In this document: one piece after another, positions 43,374 to 53,400 of the stretch
How the letters are laid out: each line of letters starts with the position of its first letter
Numbering within the stretch: position 1 is the stretch's first letter
Assembly: GCA_032718475.1 (NCBI GenBank)
Contig: JAUCBJ010008137.1
Span: 1 to 64,000, forward strand
Reading direction: 5' to 3'
Source of the DNA: Nemertoderma westbladi
Taxonomy: Eukaryota > Xenacoelomorpha > Nemertodermatida > Nemertodermatidae
DNA length: 64,000 nt
Notes under the pieces: generated by a model
What the model was told of the DNA's origin: nothing
Seen by the model: only the letters and a program-made list of their open reading frames with translations
The model's database searches: none
Program-made: the position numbers and the translations under genes

Positions 43374-46300
43374 ACTACTACTACTACTAGGATCGGCATG
43401 CTGCATTGCAGCTGCATTTTTAAGAATGCTGTGCCGGCTTGTCAACAAAATTGCACCGCCACAACTCCCTATCACCCATGACATTTGCTAGATCATCCGC
43501 ATCTTTAAGGCCAGTGTCCTTTAAGATGCGTCTCAAGAAAGTCATGGGCTGTCCACCATGCTTATTCGCTCCATGAGGCTGCCAAAGTACAAGATTATGC
43601 ACTGGCTGGTCCTCACGGCGAAAGCAATGTCCTGCAAAGCGGAGGCGATTTTGTTCTAGTGTCAAGCTTGGGGGAACCAATGAGTCACCTCCAATGTTAT
43701 ATAGTGTCTGGTTGGAGATGTGTGCATTGTACTTGACACAATGTACCCGGCGTAGCATTCTTGTGAATGTGCCATCCAGATATTTGGTGTCCTCAGCAGT
43801 TAGAGTCCAGCATGGACTCCCTTAGAGGAGTACTGGAACTACTGCTGCTCTAAATAATCGGACCTTAAGTTTCCGATTAATTCTAGGTGACTTCCAAATC
43901 CTGGAAAGCCTATTCAAGGCTGCCCATGCCTTTCCCTTACGTATTCGAAGGTCCTCACCTGACTTCCGGATCCATGATCCCAGGTAACAGAAGTCGTCCA
44001 CATGCTCAAGCATACCATCCTTTGAGCTTATGCTCATCCGATCAGAGACTTGCTGAGGACTTTCAAAGTTAACTGTCAGAATTTTGGTCTTTCTGGAGTT
44101 AATAAAAAGACCAACATTAGAAGCAGCATGTTCTAATGAGCTGAGGAGCCGCTGGGCTCCCTCTAATGATTCTGAGAGTACTCCTAAGTCATCAGCAAAG
44201 TCTAGATCAGTTAGGTACTTGGCAGGATTTCCTCGACTTCTGGAGCCAGTAGGTGGAGTTATAATCACCCCATCATCATTATGATGATCTAAGGACATGC
44301 GTAGAACATAGTCAACCACAATAATGAACAAGAATGGTGCAAGTGTGTCTCCTTGGAGGACGCCCCATAACACTTCAAATGGTTCTGTGTCACCGTCAAC
44401 AGTAGACACAAATGTTGTCGAACCATCGTATACTGATCTGATTGCTGCAATAATTTCATCAGGAATCCCATATAATGAAAGTATGCTGAACATACGTGAG
44501 CGAGAGACTGAATCAAAGGCCTTGAAGAAGTCAACAAAGATAACAGCCAGATGCCTGTCTTTTTTTTTTTGATAACTCTTCAATTATCCTTCTAAGTGCC
44601 AAAATGGGCTCCATGGTCCCACGACCTTTACGGAACCCATTCTGATTTCCACGTAGCAGTCTCTCAATGGGATCCCTGATGCGATTTAATAGAATTCTAT
44701 TGTATAGTTTTGCAGCAATCGAGATCAATGAGATTCCCCGAAAAGAACCATAGAGTGTTAGGTTGCCCTTCTTGGGAACTGGCACCAACTTATTTGTTTT
44801 CATTTCTTGTGGGACTCTTGTTGTACGGTACATGTCTACTATGATGGGATAGATGAGCTTTAAACACTCAGGTATTTTAAAGACCTCAGGGGGAACACCA
44901 TCTACTCCACTGGCACGATTGGTCTTAATGCTCTTTGCAGCAGCCTTCACTTCTGCAAAGGAGATATCGCCAATGGGAATATCTGGGAGTACAGACTCAG
45001 ACACTTTTACTTCTATAAAGTTATCAGGCAATACCCTGTCATTATTGAGGAGCTTTTCAAAGTGGGCTTTCCAACCATTGAGGCGATCGGCTGGTGATTC
45101 AGCCTTAACCTTGGTGGTTGGTTTGCTTTTCCGCCCAGTAAGCAGATTGATCGATTTCCATGCCTGGGATGATTGCCTGCTGTCGTCAGCATCATTGATG
45201 GCATCAACCTGTTGGTTTATTAGCTCCTGTAGATTAACAGAGTACTGCCTATTCAGGGACCTAGATGCAGCTTTAACTGCATTCTTGGCCGCTGTTGTCT
45301 GTTTGAGTCGGGACTCTTTCTGCGCCTTATGAAGGTCATTTCGGCACTTCTGAATTTTGTTGTCAGTCCAGGGGGCCCTTTTCCTGTTTCGAGGGTATAC
45401 AGGAACTGTTTCTGCAGCTGCTAACTTAACTGCTTCTGTAAAGGCAGTATAGCCCTCACAGTGATCTGCCGCCTCAGAGGCAAGAGCCTCATACCTGTTG
45501 TTCAGCTGTAGTGTGAAGTTGGATCTCACACTTGGCTGTTGCAACAGAGAGGACCAGTCATGCCGTGGCAAGGCAGATTTCGTTGTTCTGCTAGCACGCA
45601 GACTAAGTCTTACCTTGGCCACAATAAGGCGGTGATCACTGGAGAAGGGTCGAAGTGTAAATGCATTACAGTCTTGTATAGAGCTCCTGTATTTCCTACG
45701 AAACAGAATATGGTCTATCTGGGACTTGTGACCACTGGGTCCACTATGAGTCCATAGCTTTCCAGTTCGCTTCTTGAACTGGGTTCCAGCCGAAAACAAT
45801 CCATTTCCAGAGATAAAATCCTGAAGATGGACAGAATTTCGGTTAACACTATTGCTATAGACCCAGGGCGATGTAGGTGATTGCTGCAGACTTGCATTAA
45901 AGTCTCCCAGGAATGTTAAGAATGCATGCTGATCCACTCCATCAGTTGCTGCTTGTAGATTGTGGTAGAAATAGTCCACCTCCTCTACAGGGGCAACACT
46001 AGTTGGAGAGTAGCACACAATCAGAACCACCTTAGGAAACTTCTTAGCCAGTCTTCCAGAACATGAGAAGTGGCAACGGATGATGCGGTTAGAGATTTGG
46101 TCTATTTTGTCCAATGCTGCATGTGCAGTTGGATTCATCAATAGACCAATTCCACCATTGCCACTATCATCTGCTGACGCGAGGGCGAGTCGCCAACCGC
46201 CCCCCATGTCCTTAATCAGAACCTCATCAGTCTGTCCAGTCTGCATTCGGTGCTCTTGAACACCCACTGCGCTAAGAGAAAGCTTATCTGCCAAGGCAGT

Positions 46301-46423
46301 CAGCTCACCTTGTCGCATTGGGGACCCGAGTGTTAGGGTGTTTACTGAGGCTAGTCTAGTGACTTGCCTCAGATTCACCAATGGCTTTGTTGGTCGGGGT
46401 GGAACAGACAACGGCGGCAAAAC
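43374..46423 (-). mobile_element. Near full-length LINE family 1 inserted in BEL pol
   Basis: Starts with the (TAG)n tail at 43374-43390 and extends to about 46405-46423 on the right. It is the longest copy here and the only one with the endonuclease. The target duplication could not be fixed because both flanks are A-rich Lys-codon sequence. Confidence 0.9.
43420..46420 (-). pseudogene. LINE family 1 ORF: endonuclease and reverse transcriptase
   Basis: Minus strand. 46420-44531: an apurinic-type endonuclease with GVQEHR (near residue 56), LGDFNA, QIDHILF and SSDHRLIVAK, then the RT start ASGVDGVPPEVFK, FRGISLISIAAKLYNRIL, QNGFRKGRGTMEPILALRR. A frame change in a 10-base A/T homopolymer (44561-44571) leads to 44583-43822: AVIFVDFFKAFDSVSR, GVLQGDTLAPFLF and the catalytic FADDLGVLS. 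A TAA at 43822-43824 replaces the Tyr codon seen in other copies. 43758-43420: YNIGGDSLVPPSLTLEQ and RLRFAGHCFRRED. With only two lesions it is a recent insertion. The architecture fits RTE-like LINEs with short microsatellite tails. The first residues may come from BEL sequence. Confidence 0.9.
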
Positions 46424-47249
46424 TCAAGAAAAAACCGAAGGCGAAATGGAAAGATATAACTTCAAAGGTCAAGAGAGGAAGACTTGCGAGCCTTTCTACA
46501 CCAGACATATCGCCAGACGGTCAACCAGACATATCGCCAGACGGTCAACCAGACACGTTACCAGACGGTCAACCAGACATTTTACTAGACAGCCAACCAG
46601 ACATTTTGCCAGACATATCACAAAATGTTCCACCAGACGCTAGTAACACACTGACAAACAGTAAAGCCGCAGTTTCCCTATTGGAGCGGCCTTCTATTGA
46701 CAAACAACCAGATACGTTACCAGACGTATCGCCAGACACATTACTAGACAGTCGACTAGACATTTTGTCAGAAACATCACAAAATGTTCTACCGGACATT
46801 AGTAATGTATCGACTAACAATAAAGCCGCAGTTTCCCTATTGGAGCGGCCTTGTATTGACAAACTACCAATTTTGACACATTTGAGCAACCATAAGCACG
46901 GTGAAACCTCATGTATTACAGATGTGGGTAGTACCTACGCTAATGTAAATACAGGTGTTACTTTGCGCTCAAGAGACATACCGAACTTGCAACCTATGGT
47001 GAGACCTGGGATTAATGTCGGCAGGAAAATAAGTTTACCGAAACCTGCTGACCCCATAGAGTTCAAACCACCATTAACGATCGACTTACAAAGTACTGAC
47101 GATCAAGGTAAGAAGACGAAGAAGGACAAATTACTTGTAGACCCGGACGGATCAACAGTCAACAAGGGAATACTTACCGGCGGACCCGTGGGCCCTTCTA
47201 GTAAATCAAAACCTTCCAAGTTCTCCATTGACTTACCTGATGACGTCAC
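46424..47249 (+). CDS. BEL/Pao gag-pol, part 2 (linker between RNase H and integrase)
   Basis: The BEL frame resumes after the LINE with Lys-rich KPKAKWKDITSK and stays open to the next insertion. It consists of an expanded acidic linker with repeated PDGQPDI/PDTLPD-type units and two copies of KAAVSLLERP...IDK (about 46660 and 46825), then a Pro/Lys-rich stretch ending SIDLPDDVT. I see no catalytic motif. About 275 residues between RNase H and integrase is unusually long. The ATG at 46381 lies in the LINE and is not a start. Confidence 0.7.
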
Positions 47250-47780
47250 TCAGCTCTCGGGGCAAATACCGCACCCTGGTTTGCCATTCCACAGGGTGGG
47301 TGTCGCAATGGAGTCAGATATGAGGCCCATCACCCATATCTACTCTGGCGCACATGACCCACCATTGGCTGTTGCAGCTCATCTGCTGGGTCATGCCCTG
47401 TACCCTTGCTGCCAGGTGCAGGTCGCAGTGAAGTGCTCTCAGAGTGGACATGAGAACACTCTACTCCTGACCAGCCATTGGTAGATCACCATCTGCCTGG
47501 TCAGGCCATATACCCCTGCAGCCAAGTATATGGGTCCTTAATCCAGGACCAAGTGCGTCCTTATCCCAGAACGAAGGGGGTCCTAGTTACAGGACCAGAT
47601 TTGCCCTAGTAAGAGGGTCTATACAGCTACAGGTGGCACCTCCTTTATGCTGCATGGAGGTGGCAAGTTTTCTTGATCAATGACCTAGAATACCTGACCT
47701 GACCTGGCCTGACCTGACTGAAAGCCGGCACAGCATTCTTAAAAATGCAGCTGCAATGCAGCATGCCGATCCTAGTAGTA
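47250..47780 (+). mobile_element. 531-bp short LINE family 1 derivative
   Basis: Flanked by the exact 11-bp duplication GATGACGTCAC (47239-47249 and 47781-47791). It ends in the family 1 3' sequence (AGCCGGCACAGCATTC..., GCATGCCGATCC, TAGTAGTA), but the upstream 470 bp match no part of the longer copies here. It contains CCTGACCTGACC repeats near 47690-47720. It could be a leader-plus-tail internally deleted LINE, or a SINE using the LINE tail. No coding capacity. Confidence 0.85.
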
Positions 47781-48935
47781 GATGACGTCACAAATACTCA
47801 TGTCGACCGTATTGTAAACTTAACAGATTCTTGGTCGAACGCTTGCCGAAAACTAGCGTGGATTGTACGTTTTGTACAATACGTTAAAGGCAAACGTGAC
47901 TTTACACGTCGACTTACATTGGCTGAGATTGACAGGTGTGAGATTAAATTAATTCGCCATTACCAACTGCGATATTTCGCGCGCGAATTCACATCTATAA
48001 ATCAAGGCCTACCAATCAAGTCGTCACCGATTCTGAGTTGGAGTCCGATTATTTATAATGGCTTAATTTGTCATAAATCTCGGCTTCAAAACATTGACTT
48101 TAACACAAACTTTAGGTACCCAATAATAATACCGCAACACCACGAACTACAACGTGCAATGATACTGGACGCACATTTACATCTGAAACACGCTGGAAGA
48201 CATCACTGTCTTTCCTACTTACGTACTAGATTTGTATTAATTAGACCCAGTAAAGCATTAAGTTCAGTGACACGTACGTGTATTATTTGTAAAAAGGTAC
48301 ATTCTAGAATAGGTACCCAAGAAATGAGTGAACTACCACAAGCACGACTTCAAGCATTCAGACCACCTTTTACAGAGACTGGAATTGATTGCTTTGGTCC
48401 CATACATACTAAACGTGGACGTATACTAGTAAAACGCTGGGGACTGATTTTCACATGTATGTCCAGTAGGGCAGTTCACATTGAACGTGTGATGGATCTT
48501 TCCACCAACGCGTTTATACTAGCACTGCGGCGATTTATCGCTAGACGCGGACTAGTAAAATGCTTGTACTCAGACCAAGGGACAAACTTTGTTGGTGCTC
48601 GGAATGAGATTGCTAGAGCCTTTAAGAAATTAGATCATGATCAAATCTCGAACGAACTACAACCTCACAAGATTGTTTGGAAGTTCAATCCTCCAGATAG
48701 TCCTTGGAGAGGCGGAGTCTGGGAGAGATTGATTAGATCTATAAAGACGGCAATGGCAAAGGTCATTCCAGTAAACCACATACTGACAGACGACCAACTG
48801 ACAACATTGTTTGTTGAAATCGAGGCAATACTAAATACTAGACCAATAGTATTAGTACCCGATGACAAACAATCTCAGTTCGCTTTGACACCGGCACACC
48901 TGCTAATGCAGGTGCTAATGCCAATGCAATGCTAA
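47781..48935 (+). CDS. BEL/Pao integrase
   Basis: Resumes in register with part 2 across the 531-bp insertion. It has an H2C2 zinc domain (AHLHLKHAGRHH ... CIICKK, about 48170-48295), then the DDE core: D in TGIDCFGPIH (about 48385), D in LYSDQGTNFVGA (about 48570) and E in GGVWERLIRSIK (about 48725). All three acidic residues are present. The frame ends at 48935 after a short local duplication of GCTAATGC words. Confidence 0.92.
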   Translation, partial: DDVTNTHVDRIVNLTDSWSNACRKLAWIVRFVQYVKGKRDFTRRLTLAEIDRCEIKLIRHYQLRYFAREFTSINQGLPIKSSPILSWSPIIYNGLICHKSRLQNIDFNTNFRYPIIIPQHHELQRAMILDAHLHLKHAGRHHCLSYLRTRFVLIRPSKALSSVTRTCIICKKVHSRIGTQEMSELPQARLQAFRPPFTETGIDCFGPIHTKRGRILVKRWGLIFTCMSSRAVHIERVMDLSTNAFILALRRFIARRGLVKCLYSDQGTNFVGARNEIARAFKKLDHDQISNELQPHKIVWKFNPPDSPWRGGVWERLIRSIKTAMAKVIPVNHILTDDQLTTLFVEIEAILNTRPIVLVPDDKQSQFALTPAHLLMQVLMPMQC

Positions 48936-49312
48936 TTTCTATTCCAATAGAAAGCGACAGCTACGGTAGAAAAGCGTGGAAAATCACGCAACTACTGGCT
49001 AACAAATTCTGGGAAATATGGCAAAACCATTATTTGCCCTCTATTTCTGCCAGAACAACTTGGTATAATAACACCCGCGCATTAAAGCCGGGAGATCACG
49101 TGCTGTTAGCGGAAGTGAATCTAAAAAGACGCTTCTGGATAACAGGTGTAATTTTAGCCACACATCCATCTATGGATGGAGTGACAAGGACTGTGACAGT
49201 ACGGACAATTGACGGTCGTACAGTAGACAGACCGACTCAACGTCTCGTACTCCTTGAAGAGACTCGTAACGAGTCTGGAGACTACAAATCTCCACCTAAT
49301 ACTAGTAAATAA
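48929..49312 (+). CDS. BEL/Pao integrase C-terminal domain (DUF5641-like)
   Basis: It continues the preceding ORF in another frame: RKAWKITQLLANKFWEIWQ, then LKPGDHVLLAEVN, RRFWITGVI and DRPTQRLVLLE, the usual C-terminal domain of BEL/Pao integrases. The frame change coincides with the tandem GCTAATGC/CAATGC duplication at 48903-48935. The stop at 49310-49312 is the natural end of pol. Confidence 0.85.
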   Translation: MLISIPIESDSYGRKAWKITQLLANKFWEIWQNHYLPSISARTTWYNNTRALKPGDHVLLAEVNLKRRFWITGVILATHPSMDGVTRTVTVRTIDGRTVDRPTQRLVLLEETRNESGDYKSPPNTSK

Positions 49313-49380
49313 TTAGGAGTTTACAAATAGATTTCCACGTACCTGTACACCGTAGTAAGGACAGCGGTAGAATTCCATTG

Positions 49381-49899
49381 TGGGGCGAGCCACGAAGTTG
49401 GCGGAGCCTTAGCGAATTGACACTGTTAGGGGGTGGGTCAATTTATGCAAATAGTTGTCGTCGTCGTCGTCGTCGTCGTTGTCGTCGTCGTCGTTGTCGT
49501 CGTCGTCGTTGTCGTCGTCGTTACGATTTTGACATGCTAATAACTTTGTCGGATTTAAAGCTGCCAAGTTGAAAATTTGTAGGTATCAATATGAGCAAAA
49601 GTTGAGATTTTTGAGAGACTTTCAGACACCATCAGTGCAATGGTCTCCCGCTAGAGGGCCACATGTCTAAACATTAAATGCCCTCCCATTTCTTTGCTTT
49701 TAATCCGTTTAAGCTGAAACTTGGCAGATATGTATTAGACCATTAGCTGTGACTTTCAAGGGAGGCGAATCCATCTGCAGTTCTCCAGTCTGCCGCTAGA
49801 GGGCCAACGTGACTATTTGCATAAATTGACCTACCCCCTAACAGTGTCAATTCGCTAAGGCTCTGCCAACTTCGTGCTGCGCGAAGTCCCCACTTCGTG
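49381..49899. mobile_element. MITE copy 2, inside the giant element
   Basis: The same MITE as at 33241, with TG on both sides, inserted 68 bp after the end of pol. It differs mainly in the length of the internal (GTC)n run and a short deletion in the right arm. Confidence 0.92.
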
Positions 49900-50488
49900 T
49901 CTTTATATGTGAACATTGAGGGTAGTACCCTTATGTGTCACATAGGAGCGGGATTTGTAGGTATAAGAAATGGAATTCTACTTGGAACTCACAATATTGA
50001 GACATTTTCGAAATTTTAGACAATCCATTTGGATTTGAAAAATTTTTAAAATTTTCTCCAGTGAATAGATTTCAGGGTACAGTCGGGTGGAACTTAAAAT
50101 TAGAGAAACAAGAGAGGAAGACTTGCGAGCCTTTCTTAAAATTTTAATTAAATTTTACACGGTCTTGTTTCAATAAGTTACGTCAAAATAGACTCCCCTA
50201 TATTTATTACTAATTCTTGACTGCTTATTTTCTGATAATAGTTTGGGATCAAAAAGTGAGTATTTTAGACTCACAGCCAGTTTAGCCCAAATTCGTTTTT
50301 ATTTCGGCAAAAATTTTAGATAAGAAGCAGCGTGTCATTAAAGAAACCCTAGATCTTAGGCTATGGGTAGGAGGTTAGAGCGTTGTCGAGCCCAAAGGGC
50401 AGACGAAACTCTCACGTCTCCTCACAACTAACTACAAACTCTGTTGTATTCCCTCTAGTAGTAATGATTATGTAACTACACCCTAATT
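49900..50488 (+). other. Spacer between pol and the second ORF
   Basis: AT-rich, no gene. Contains one copy of the 20-nt motif at 50116-50135. A promoter or splice acceptor for the second ORF could lie here; none is evident. Confidence 0.5.
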
Positions 50489-53400
50489 ATGGAGAAAGGG
50501 ATACAAGGAGAGCCGAGATGGGGATATGATATCCAAGAGGAGGCAGCAGCGCCATTCGAAAGATTTGGAGCCAAGGATTATACTATATTCGGTATAAAAG
50601 AATTATCGGAAAGTACAGCGAAACTCGCGAGAACTAAATATGACTCGAACGTATTAAAGAGAAGGCAAAACGCATTAAACGAAAGAATCGAAAGTTTGCG
50701 CCAAACCTTCAACGAACTTTACCCGTACGACGCTTTATGTGATACGGGAGACATTAGCGAAGACCCCGATACTGAAATTAGTCGTTTGTATCATACCATG
50801 CAATACCTAAAGGCGCACGAACCTATGCCCGCGGTACGCAATGAATTCGATGGAATGCATCTTTACAGACGAACTCGAGGGGACGATAGAGAAACCAAGG
50901 AAGCATTTTCAGTTTATAAACTTTATTATCAATGCGGTTCTTGTATGCGCGAACAACGAAATGCGATTCCGATGCGTTTGAATAAGGAAAATCCCGAACC
51001 GATATTGGCGAGGTGTTCGAATCATCAACAACTACGCTACCAGGAAGGAGGGTATCCTTTATCGAATCCATATCATTCATTTGCTATGACCGGACCAAAG
51101 GCGGGAGAAACTGTCATTTACCCACCTAAGGTTGTTGAACCCGATGTATTTGAACTTACGCTGGACGAGGCGAATCAGTCAACCCGCGAAAAGAAAGAAG
51201 CTCTTAGCCTATACAGAGCCTACAAGGCTTTCGAGAAAGGTGAGATGGAAGAATGGGGTGGAAGACTCGCGAGCCTACCTTGCCATTGGACGTCACACGA
51301 TCAAACTTCAGCTAAGGAGATGACACCGGAAGTTTTCGAGAGCATAAACTTTGCTCAAAACGTTATTCAGAGACTACAGATTGCATCCCCGGAGAGGCCA
51401 AGAGAAATGCAACCGTATAGTACTTCAGCTACGAAACCATTGAGTACGACACTCAATTTCCCTATTAGTATACCAGTCCGACAGGATACGACGTACGAAA
51501 TACCCATCGTGGATCATCCAGAAATCATTTCAAACTTGGAGTTTCTTCCTGCAGTTGTTTTCAGCGATATGAGTAAGATATATGATTTACGTAGACATAT
51601 TACTCAAAAGGTCGTGTACAACGTTCCACCTCATATTCAAGATTTCAAGGAACTGGATAGAGCTGGTGCCGATATAGCTCCGAGTAATCTGAAAGGATAT
51701 TTAACCAAGACGATTCGTTTATGGATTGGAACCGGAACCTTCGAGTCGGATACAGATATTGCCGCAGATTGGCGAGGTAAGGTTATTCGTTTCGATGAGG
51801 ATAAGGATATAGAGAAGATTTGGCAACCTTCGGAAGAATTGTTGGATGAATGGACTAGGACGTTTAGATCGTTTCAGGAAAACGGTTATATGTTTTACGA
51901 TAACGAGGGCGGCAGTCATCAGCAGAGTTTGACTTCTAAGACTATACAGATTAGAGCGGCGGACGGAGTCCTGCACGTTTTCAGTAGACAGAGGAGCGAC
52001 AAACGAATGCCGATACCTCCAGCGAATACAAAGCGACACCATCTTATCACCGATATAGTAAAGAAGATGGACCAAGCTTGTAATATTGACGCTAGAATGC
52101 TACCGAAGATGGTAAGAAACATGATTTTAGATAAAACTGTTGTAAAGGTTGGATCAGGAGTAAGGGAGGATTTAATTAGCGACTTCGCCGGCATGACGGA
52201 CAGCGATGACCGACTACCGACGCCATACGTCGACACTCGACCTCTTATTCTGTGGTCTATAGAACAGGGATATTTTCGTGAGTATAATACTCAGAAGACT
52301 GGAACTGGATACATTTCCTACCTGTTATTCAATTGGGATTATAAGGAAGGTAAGAGAAACAAGTATATTGAAACTTATGGAGAAGGTGATACTCCAGATA
52401 TGAGTGAGTTTGAATCACAGCTTAAATGGAGAGGATGCGTGTATTGGGCTATTACGTCACCTCCAAGAGCGGTCTTACAATATTATTTAGCAATAGAGTC
52501 GTCAGTGAATGTTTGCCTAATCGCCGACATTGTGTCTCGGACTCTCAAAAGACATCCACTTTGTCTCGGAGAAGATCATACGTTCTACATGGAAGGGAGA
52601 ATTCGTACCGACGTGTTTAGACGATTCCTTGAACCCTTCTACAACTCCGACGCTCAGTGTAATGCCTTTACTCGAGCAGGATTTAGCATATTTCGAGACG
52701 TGTATCTTCGCTGTGCGGGATCTCTTATCGAAAGACCATCTATGTTTACATTGTTACCCTATGAAGGAGAACGTATCGTGGAGATTACGGATGAATCACG
52801 GCAGACGCGCGCGCCTATCGGTCACCTTGGTGATGAATTCGAAGTAACTACTACGATCGCCGACGATCCTTTAGAGGAACTTCTTGAAATAGAAAGGAAC
52901 CTCCCGAAGAAATCTCAGACGGAGATTCGACAACTTGAAGCAACAGATGCTATAGTTTGCATACAACCTTCAGAAACCTACCAACCCATAGACCCAGATG
53001 ATTATGATTATAGTATGGGAGGAAGCGCTCGACCGATTGGAGATCTTATATACGAACGAGTGTGGTACCCTGCCAATACGATGTGTAGTAAATGTGGCGT
53101 CGCTGGACATCATATGGCAAAGTGCAGTGGAAAGCACATTACTACGACTCAGCTAATCTGTGGATGGTGTGGGGATCAAGGGTCTCATACCTTTTATACT
53201 TGCTGGAGATTTATGGCTCAATGTACTTACTGCAATATAAAGGGACATCGAGCATCTGAATGCCAACTAAGAGACATACCTTATGAACACGAATCTGTAA
53301 AACTCGTGAGGAAATTATTTGATGAGTGGGAAGATTTAGCCGACGAACATGTATCAGCACAGAGAAGACGGTTTCCGATGAGAGCGCATCTCGGATTTTG

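Noticed and set aside
43340-46440. Target duplication for the 3-kb LINE insertion
   Set aside because: Both flanks are A-rich (CAAGAAA and similar), giving several weak matches; none is convincing.
46381-47484. A single 367-codon gene starting at 46381
   Set aside because: Its first residues are LINE sequence read backwards and its last 80 are the 531-bp insertion; only 46424-47249 is BEL coding sequence.
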